NCBI GenBank assembly: GCA_036362985.1
Contig: JAYGXS010000002.1
Coordinates: 7,007,719-7,071,718 of the forward strand
DNA: 64,000 nucleotides
Reading direction: 5' to 3'
Source: Ligula intestinalis
Taxonomy: Eukaryota > Platyhelminthes > Cestoda > Diphyllobothriidea > Diphyllobothriidae
Of this stretch, positions 24,401 to 33,400 are shown piece by piece (positions within the stretch are counted from its first letter, which is position 1; each line of letters begins with the position of its first letter). The translations under genes were made by a program, and so were the position numbers. The notes under the pieces are model-generated. The model had not been told where the DNA came from and did not search any database. It was given only the letters and a program-made list of their open reading frames with translations.

Positions 24401-27400
24401 CAACCTAGCTGATTAAAACAGCATGTCAACCTACTACTGAATCTTTTTGCCGGTGTCAGGGTCTACGAGTGGGCTCGTTCACTGTTTGAACCGTAGGGGT
24501 CTAAGTAGTCGGATCACTAAAATCATCAAGCCAAATCCCAGGCTGGAATTTAAAAGGCAGAAGTCACCAGAAGGAGTGGTTTATTGAATACAGAACTCCA
24601 TATTGCTTTGATGCTGGTATCGGTCACTGGTGATGCCAGGGTCAGTGCTGACTGCGTCCAGCCAGGCCTAAGTGAGCCGACTGTGTGTTGCGTGGGGTGA
24701 TGACAGTTGCTTTTACATGACTGTGAAGCGAGTTCAAGTGTTCTGTTATTGGTGTGTTGCAATTGCCTGAGCGAATGTTGCCTGCAAAGGCCCCCTTCCG
24801 CATGGTCACGGTTTGTCGTGTTCGAGTGGAACTTGAGAAACCGAGACTAGCTGGGCAGGCGTATACCTACGTGTGTGCGCATGTAAGTGTGGAACTGAAT
24901 AGCGGTCAAGTGGTCTCAGGTTGCCCAGTGGAAAAAGCCGCGTGCATTGCAGAACGAAGAGGGGGGACAGGCATTGTGGCCGTCCGCCACAGAAACAAGT
25001 GAACACAGTTCTTTTGATATAACTGAACTCTCATGTACGCTCTCCAGATACGCATTTATCGGTAAAATCAATCGTTGACGACTGCTCTTGCTTGTCACTT
25101 GAACCTTTGTGCTCCCAAAGAATTCAGATCGTCAAATATTCTGTCGCATGGAACACTGTCCTCCTGTAATTGTGTCTCGAAAATCCAACAGTCAGCCTTG
25201 TGGCTGAGGTTATCGAAGATTGCAGCTAGACCAATTAACGATACGAGTGCTGACGAGGACAAAAAACAAAGTTAGACGTTAGTGCGAGAATTTTAGTAGT
25301 GATTGCGGTTACATTCAAGGTTCTGCTTGAAAATTGGTTGAAGATTGCTCAAATGGCCCCGGAAACTCGACACGGTAGAAGGAGCGCCTAAGGTTTTTTA
25401 TGGGATTCCGGCACGGGCACTAGTTCTAACATAGGCCGAAACTCTATTCCAGATCTTAACCCTAACTATAGCAAGACCCTTACTCTGCATGCATCCCAAC
25501 TCTACAGTTAGCTGCAACATCATTACTCAGATTAGACACAAATATTACTCTTAGTTTACGCATTCGAGTCTCTTAGTTTTGATTTGCCTAGCTTTCATAG
25601 TGAAGACTAGTCCTCAAAGCCTAGTCTAAGCTTTTAGCCTATTGCAGTCTCAGCAACACTGTTGTCTTCTGGTACCATACTTACAGCGCACCTAGTTAGA
25701 AAGATGATGGTCGGACCTCTGACAAATGGAAGCGTCAGTGCTAGCACCAGTACTGCTGTGCTTCTTTTTGAGATTGTGGTCATATGAGCTCGGCGCTGGC
25801 TTTAATTAGCGTCACTTTCTAACTAATAATACAACCAGAAATAGTATCAGCAATATCATCTCTCAGCTGCATCCCTAGTTAGTAGTATTCAAAATATCAT
25901 TAACAGTACCAGCCTTGGTTTCCAGAACTCTGGCTTGACAGCTACTGAAGTTGAGTAGTTACTCAAAATAACTTTCACCCACATTCAGACTCCATGCTGG
26001 CATCAAGGGGCTATGAGCAGACGTTCTGTAAATTCCAAGCTACAGATAGATATTGTCGTAGGCCTAGAGGTAGTTTCTACCGACGGCAAACTGCACAGCA
26101 TAAGGGCATGGCAGGACTTGTGCGATGATTATTATTATCAAAATGTTCATTACTTCAGGTCACACACACTGAGAGTGCATACTACGTACTGTCTTCTTAA
26201 AAAGCCCATAGGCCGTATTATAGTACACTATTTACTGGCCGTAGTAAGCATGATTACTAGAATTTTGCATGCACATATAACAGCAGTATTTTAGTCGAAC
26301 CTCATAGAAAGGTACACAGCCCGACGGATAGAGTTGAGAGGGTGGAAACCAAGGCAAGCTCTGCTGTGCCCCAAACATTTACTTACTCGGAATAGCTAAA
26401 ACTGAAATTAACACTGCCTGCTGAGATCAGGGTGTAGGAGCCCTAGCGTTGGCTAACTCAGCGTCACCAATACTACTAAACTCCATTTTGAGATTGAGGG
26501 GATATGAGCCCAGCGCTGACTTTAATCAGCGGCACTTCCGACTTACATTAAAGAAAGCGGCTTCCGTCCAAAGCCTGCTCGGTCATCTCGACTTCGGTAT
26601 TTTCACCGGTTTAATGCGGTGGAGGGTTTGAATGAGGAAGACATTTGTGCGTCTACTTCACTATAATCTCGTACTTAGCTCCATTTACCGTCTCTATTTT
26701 TGAGCACATGGTGGACTTTATCGAAGTCGGTGGTTATACAACACACAGTTAGCAAAGAACACTAATCCTTACCTTTTAGAAGACGAATGAAAATGACATG
26801 ACTGTTTTTCTAAGCTGACAGATACAATGGAGCAAAACCAATGGTCAAATAGATCGTACTTTGCTCAGGGCTGAACGATGTCTACGGTGTAAGCGCACGC
26901 GAAAGGCAATAGGCCACTTTACGCGCCTTATCACAATCATCAAAAACCTTTTAAAGCCGTAATAGATAACCTTCGATGATAGACAGTCAAAATTTTACCG
27001 AAAGCTCAGAAACAGTATACCCCCGGTCCCCGGTAACTACCTCCTCTTCGTTAATTAAGCTACCTGTCAATCGTATTTGTGTTCCAACCATCTTGACGTC
27101 AGATTGAAGGATACTGTACGCTTCCCTTTATAAAAATTGCAAAAATCGCAGCTACCTAACCTTTTGGTCCTAGGCTACGCCACCCTGTAAAGTTCTTCCA
27201 AATCGCTTTCCATTACCGACTGCTGTGGATCGTGGTGGGGCTCTCTGTCTCGTCACCTGGTCAGCAGACTCGGTAACCAGCTAGGGTGTACGATAGGTGC
27301 ATCTCCGACACTCGATGCCGTTCTTAGCAATCTTCTCCTCGTGTGACCCTTAGGATAATGATAAAAACCGCAACGGGCTCCTCCTAACATGCTTAAAACA

Positions 27401-30400
27401 CTCTCAGCACAGGCCATCCGATTTGAATAAACTCTCCCCCCCCACCCCCAACGGGCGACAATTTTCCGCCTTAAAATCCTTCAAATGGCATTGAAACCAC
27501 CCAGACTTTCTGAAAAATGCCTAAGGAGTTTTTTCACCGTCGGTTTTTTTTGATCCAGTTGCATTTACTGGCAAGACCACTCTTTTTAAATGCTCTGCTG
27601 AACCAATGCATTGCATAACTGCTCTTTACCGATAGGGAGTTCAAAGGTACATTTACCTGACCTGCCTGCCTGGCTAGCTAGCCATTTCTATCCTTTCTCT
27701 CCCTCAGGAGGCTTATAAAGCAATGCGTGAACTCCTGGGGCCCGAGTCTTTCTCGCACGCCCAAGAGAACAGTCCCCAGTCCCTGCGGGCCATGTACTCC
27801 TCCATACCGGACGTAGAGAAGGGTGATGATATGACGTGGATCGACGCGACCCTCGATGGCCCTGAAACCCAGAAGATGCTTCTTTACTTCTTTCCCATTG
27901 AAACGACCTTTGGACTCATCAAGCCTGAGTCTGTGATGCTGCAAGAGGAGCTTCTAGAAATCATTAGAGGGGCAGGCTTCAAGATTGCTGCAAAGAAGGA
28001 ATACCAGTTGACGCCAGATGATCTGAAGGTCATTTATGCGCAAGCGAAGGATAAACCCTTTTATGATGATCTCGTGGAATATATGTCTCAGTGAGTCCTC
28101 AAAAACTCTTACCGTTGACGGTTAATTTTTATAATAGAGGATGAGGTCTACAATTTACTGTCTAATTTACTAACTCAGACCTCCTCCTTAGAAGATTTTA
28201 TCTCGATAGTCCAACTTATTTTTGGTCAGTAAGTGAATAAAACTACTTTGATGGTGTGTGTCACCTGGAAAAACGGTTGTCTGAAATGATCTTAGTACGT
28301 GACGCTATCAGAATCGCGGTTAGCCTCCCAGATCCCAATTTTGTTTCTGACAAAGATTCCTTGTAAGGGACACCACAGTAACAGATAAGTCCAGCATTCT
28401 TTCCTTCGAGAACATTACTAATAGGGGCCTTCTGGGTAAGACATATATGGGGAAAGAACAAGTAATTGAAATAGAAAAGTGAATAAAAATAGAAAATAAC
28501 GGTACGAATTATTTAAATAGCCATTTTTGGGTAGCAAAAAGCGCGCGATTATTAAAATTATAAATACAACCAATAGGAAACAAGAAATCTGTGAATTGCG
28601 AAACTGCGAAAATTGTGAACCTGCACAAATCGCGCAGCTATGGAAAGAAATGCGAATTTTAGGGATTAAACTAAAACCACGAAAAATAGACTCTTTCCTG
28701 TTTGAAGCCGAAAAGTAGCCGCAGGTCGCTGATAAAAGTAAACTTAACAAAAGGTAAGGAACACTTAAGTAAAACTAATAAAATAAATAATAATTTAAAG
28801 TGTAAACGAAGGATTGACTGAAAATCAAAATAAAATTACTAACATAAGGTAAACTGAAGCAAACTATCTAAACTGAATACCCAACTAAAACAAATAAAAC
28901 TAAAGGGTAAACTTAAGTTAAGTTTAACAAAAAGTAAATAAAAGCAAAGGGACTAAACTCGAAACTAAAAATAAATTAATAAGGCTACAAGTAACCGTAC
29001 AAAAAAGCCGTAGAAGCTTATGTGAAAAAGTAAAACAAAACAGGCTTACTATAACAAACTGAGAAGGTAATTGTGTACATAGGACCACACAGTGTCCCTT
29101 ATAAGGAATCGCTGCCTTATAACCTAGCGGTTGAAGTAAAACATAGAGTGATCGTTCAAGTCTGCCTGACTTTGTTGCCGAAAACTTGTCTTCTTACTTC
29201 GAAGCAAGTTCCCTGGCAAAAAAGTGATTCCTCTTCCTCTCTTGTGCAATTGATATGGAACAACACGAATAGATCACAATCAAACCTTGAATAGTAAGCG
29301 CTGTTAAACATCATCCACCTCCATTTATAAAATATGAGCCTTTTTTACAGCAACCATCGAGATCAAAGCGCATAGCCTTCTTTTTTTTTTCTTCAAGGGC
29401 ACCTTCTATCTGTCTAATCTTGAAGGCTCAGGATGGGGTGGAAAAGTGGCGGGCCTTGATGGGTCTCGCCGATCCAGACAGAGCAGTGGATTCCTACCCG
29501 GATGAGTAAGTTATTTTAGACTCGTACATGTTGGTCTTATGCATCGGCGTTTCGGCGTAGAGACCTGGAATTGCTGTGGCAGTCTGCTGGTTAAATCACA
29601 CGCTGTTACATTACTGATCTTCCTAAGACAAGAAGACTTTGTTTAACGATCAGATATGTACCCTCCAACTAAGTGTTTAATTTTATTAAATACGCATTAA
29701 TTTTATTCACGAAAGCTTAAGTTAATCTCCCATGCCTCTTCGCTGATTCCTTGTCATGACTCTTTTTAGTTTTACGATTAGGAGTAGCGTTTGAGTTTGG
29801 GTGAGGTGGTACTGATAGCTCTTAGTCTATGATTGGGCTTAGAGTTTGGGCTTGGGTTAAGATTAGAGGTGACGGTTAGGAATATTGGTTGGCTAGGGCT
29901 CAGGGTTCCTCACAAGATTCGAACAGCATATTTCTTGAACATTAATTTCAATTCGATTATCCATCACCTCTTGGACTCAGTTTGCCTGTATTTGTACTTG
30001 CAACGGCTGTTATCATGGCTGCTCTAGCCGCTCTCGATGAAGTCGCGGATGTTACCCTTCCACGTGAAAAAATCCGCGGCAACAGACCTGGACAGCTCAA
30101 TCTATTCGCTTCGCAAATGACGGAGTGCAAATAACGAAGCTCCAACAACGATTCCCGCATCCTGAAGGACTGGTTTTTGAGCCAGGTTTTGAGCTGGCCT
30201 CCTCTTTGATGCCTTTGCTTGAGTAACGGTGTCGGATCGATAGCAGTGATACTGAACTCTTGAGGCAGTGGCCGAAGAACGCGAATGAAGACTGTCTCAT
30301 CTGAGTAGAAGTCGGCGAACTTTACTAAAAGGGATGGTACTCAAGCAATGGTGGTTACGTTTCGGACCATGCTTAGGCTTCATACGTCAGTTTAGGATTT

Positions 30401-33400
30401 GGATTTAAATATAACCAACTTCAATCATATCTCTTGCCGCAACGATTACGGGGGCCGGATTTAACTATATAGTCCTTTTGCGTGCTCTTTTAATTTGATT
30501 TTTCATCACGTTTTGGGCTTTGCTCACCTAAGATATCTGAACAGTGCCCGCTGTTCTATGTTCTCTGCCCACTTACAGCTTCTTGGCTTCAGTATTTATA
30601 ATTGCATGCCTGAGTTTATACGCTTTGCTTGTTTATTTAAACAAGCAAACAATTTAAATATACTGTTTTATAAGTTGCTTCCCTAAAACAGCTATAGGCT
30701 AGTTTTTACCCGTTTCTTACTTCCAAGCACTACCAAATTTGGCACTCAGTAGACTCAGCTCTGAATAATTTTAGCTGAAGCTGTTGTGGTTTTCACTAAT
30801 TTTTTTGACTGATACCCAAGGGAACGAAATAAAGGGATTGAGGACGAATGATGCTTGTAGACGCTTTTTGAGCAACTCGTCCCCAAACTCGCATGAAGTA
30901 GTCGCATTTCAACGTTCCTTTCAAGCATAATATTTCATCGACATAACAGATTATAATTCTTAGAACAAAGTGTCACATATAACTCTGCAGATAGCAAACG
31001 GGGCGAGTCAACGCCGAGAATCGTCTGAGATAGCCAAACTGATTCAACCTCGTGTTGCATGTTCCAGTCTCTCATGCATCTGTCGGAGTTAATACCTATA
31101 AAACAAGCGCACTTTATGAAATCCATTAGCTTTACCCGGATTTTTATATATTCGTAATTTGTTTTTGCTTTTGGTTGACAACAGTCGAAATGTTGAATTT
31201 GTTTTATTGTTAACTCCTTTGAAGCGTAAAACCGGACAAGCTATGGTGCGTTGAATTTTCATCTTTATTTTTACCGATGCTACTTTTTGTGTTTGTTCAA
31301 TGGATTATTAAGGCCAGCCCTCATTGGCCTGTGTGGTATTGGTTTTTGTGCTGCTGTTTTGTCCTTTTATGCTAATACCAACAGGCAGTAATGCCGAAGC
31401 GTTTATAAACATTTTTTTCGCGCGACAGTTTGCGTGCCGTCTATGGGCGCACGGGCCTCGACAACGCAGTTCACGGCAGTTCCTCGGTGGAGCACGCAAA
31501 GGCCTGCATCGAGCTCATCTTTGGTCCCGACTGGGATGCCAAGAAGAAGGGTTCGTTTTTTTTCAGCTTAACCTGTCTCTGCTTTGTTTTGCACACGCTT
31601 CTCTCTTTAGAAAGCGGCTTCTGAGGTGGCGGCTGACACCAGACGCCAGGGCTCAGGTCTGACGGCTGTGTGAGGCCACGTTGTTTACATTAAAGCGCCT
31701 GACAGACCACTCAAGGCCGTGAGAGAGAATAAGTTTCGCGCCTTTTTGCGTCTCAGACGCGAGCCTAAATTTTGTTTTTGCCAAGAATTTTATTCTGTGT
31801 GTTTGTGTTAGCCGATCCGTTTAAGGTCTGTAAAATAAGCACATAGTTGCTGAATAGTCACAGGCGCTGGAGACTTGGGTTTTTTCGATGTACCGCCATC
31901 GTCAAAACACTGTGGTCAAAAGGTCGTATCGCAGGGGGTTAAGTGAGTCAAACCCAGCAACTGCGATCATCAGACCAAGGTGACTTAGTGGAGGGGAAGT
32001 ATTGGAAGGCCAGAGTGTTAGGAAGAGTATATTGCGTACACAAAGGAAAAGAGAATAAATGGAAGAAGGCTGATATGGGAAAACACGACCGCCCATGAGA
32101 TTGGCCGGGTCCCAAGTGTCAGTTTTGCAACAGGCAGGCCAGTAGACTACGAGCGTTCACCGGCTAGATCGGCCTGTGATTGGTTGGACACCGTGTGGGT
32201 AGAAATCGATGTGGGCGACCTGTGTCTCGCGCGCCAGTAAGTTTGGCGGCCGCCACGGTCTTGAGGTCTAGACGGATTGAGGTCACGACAGGAAGGTCAA
32301 ACGTCGGGCAGGCGACGAGCACTACAGTCTTGTTCATCAGGTTAGAATCTTAATGATAATTGTACGAAGGTTTGACCCTCGATAGTGACTACGTTCGCCA
32401 GGAGCTTCGGCAAACTGAAGGCAAACGCGGTGACTTGCGCTGCATAATAGTGAAAGGAGACTTTCGAAGAATCTACGTCACTTCCTCCCTACTACTCCAC
32501 CTCTACTTGGTGTCCGTCTGATGTAATTTTGAAAGGATTTTGACGTAACTTGTATGGCTGCCTCGAAATCAAGCAAGAAAAAACTTCTGACGATAGAGAA
32601 AGGTGCAAGAGGGTATGTCTTTTTTACTGTGAATGGGGTTCACAGGACAACTGTTACTTCTGAGTAAAACTACGACAACATCTTAACATGTACGATACAC
32701 CTTTTGAAATTGTAATATCATTGGTAAAAGCAAGAAAGTGCGTTAAATACTTCCACGTTAAGATAAATACCGATTACTCAATTGTGTCTTACGGTTCTGC
32801 CTAAATGTTCCAACTATAAATGAATTGTTTTCGGCCGTCTTCTAGCGCATACCCCAAATGGGAATTTCAACTCATCTGCGCCAATAATATCCCAACTAAA
32901 AATAAATTAGCAGAATTATTTCCGACAAATTCTAGACATTTGCATGCCTTTGCCGATATTCGTTTAATCGATTATGCACAGTTACTGATGGTCTTGATCA
33001 TTGCATTTTAGGTCAAGACACGGATACATGTAAGTTGAGCCCGTTGCTAGCAGAGTACTAAAACCAGTTTAAGCAAAGGCAAAGCGTTGTTCTGCCAAGA
33101 AAATGCTATTTTTTGCTGAGTAAATATCGCTGAAATTTGAGGGAAATAGTGAAAAATAGTTCGGGTTTAGTTGCCATTAATAACCAGACACATCCTGATT
33201 TAAGGCAGTTATATGCGGTTCAATTTTGCAGGAAATATTAGGGGCAAACTCACTATCAGATTAAATCTGGGCCATTTTTTATCTGCTGCGAACATTTACG
33301 GCCGCGTGTTACGGGAGTCACCTTTGCATCCTTACCAGCGGATTGAACGTATCTGATCCTTCTATTCTTCACAGCTGAGTCTTCAACACTTACATTTTCC

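Larger units (their letters stand above)
18283..27707 (+). other. Gene 1 intron 7 (9.4 kb) hosting a LINE
   Basis: The donor is GTACGT and the acceptor CTCCCTCAG. It contains the RTE-like LINE (18560-20937), R1 copies (20935-21350, 23035-23340), an R3 copy (24495-24800) and the R5 pair (25735-25820, 26435-26545). The remaining stretches (about 21400-23000, 23400-24450, 26600-27700) show no convincing gene. Confidence 0.85.

Noticed and set aside
29957..30300. Overlapping minus-strand open frames in gene 1 intron 9
   Set aside because: No domain, no splice context and no repeat partner.
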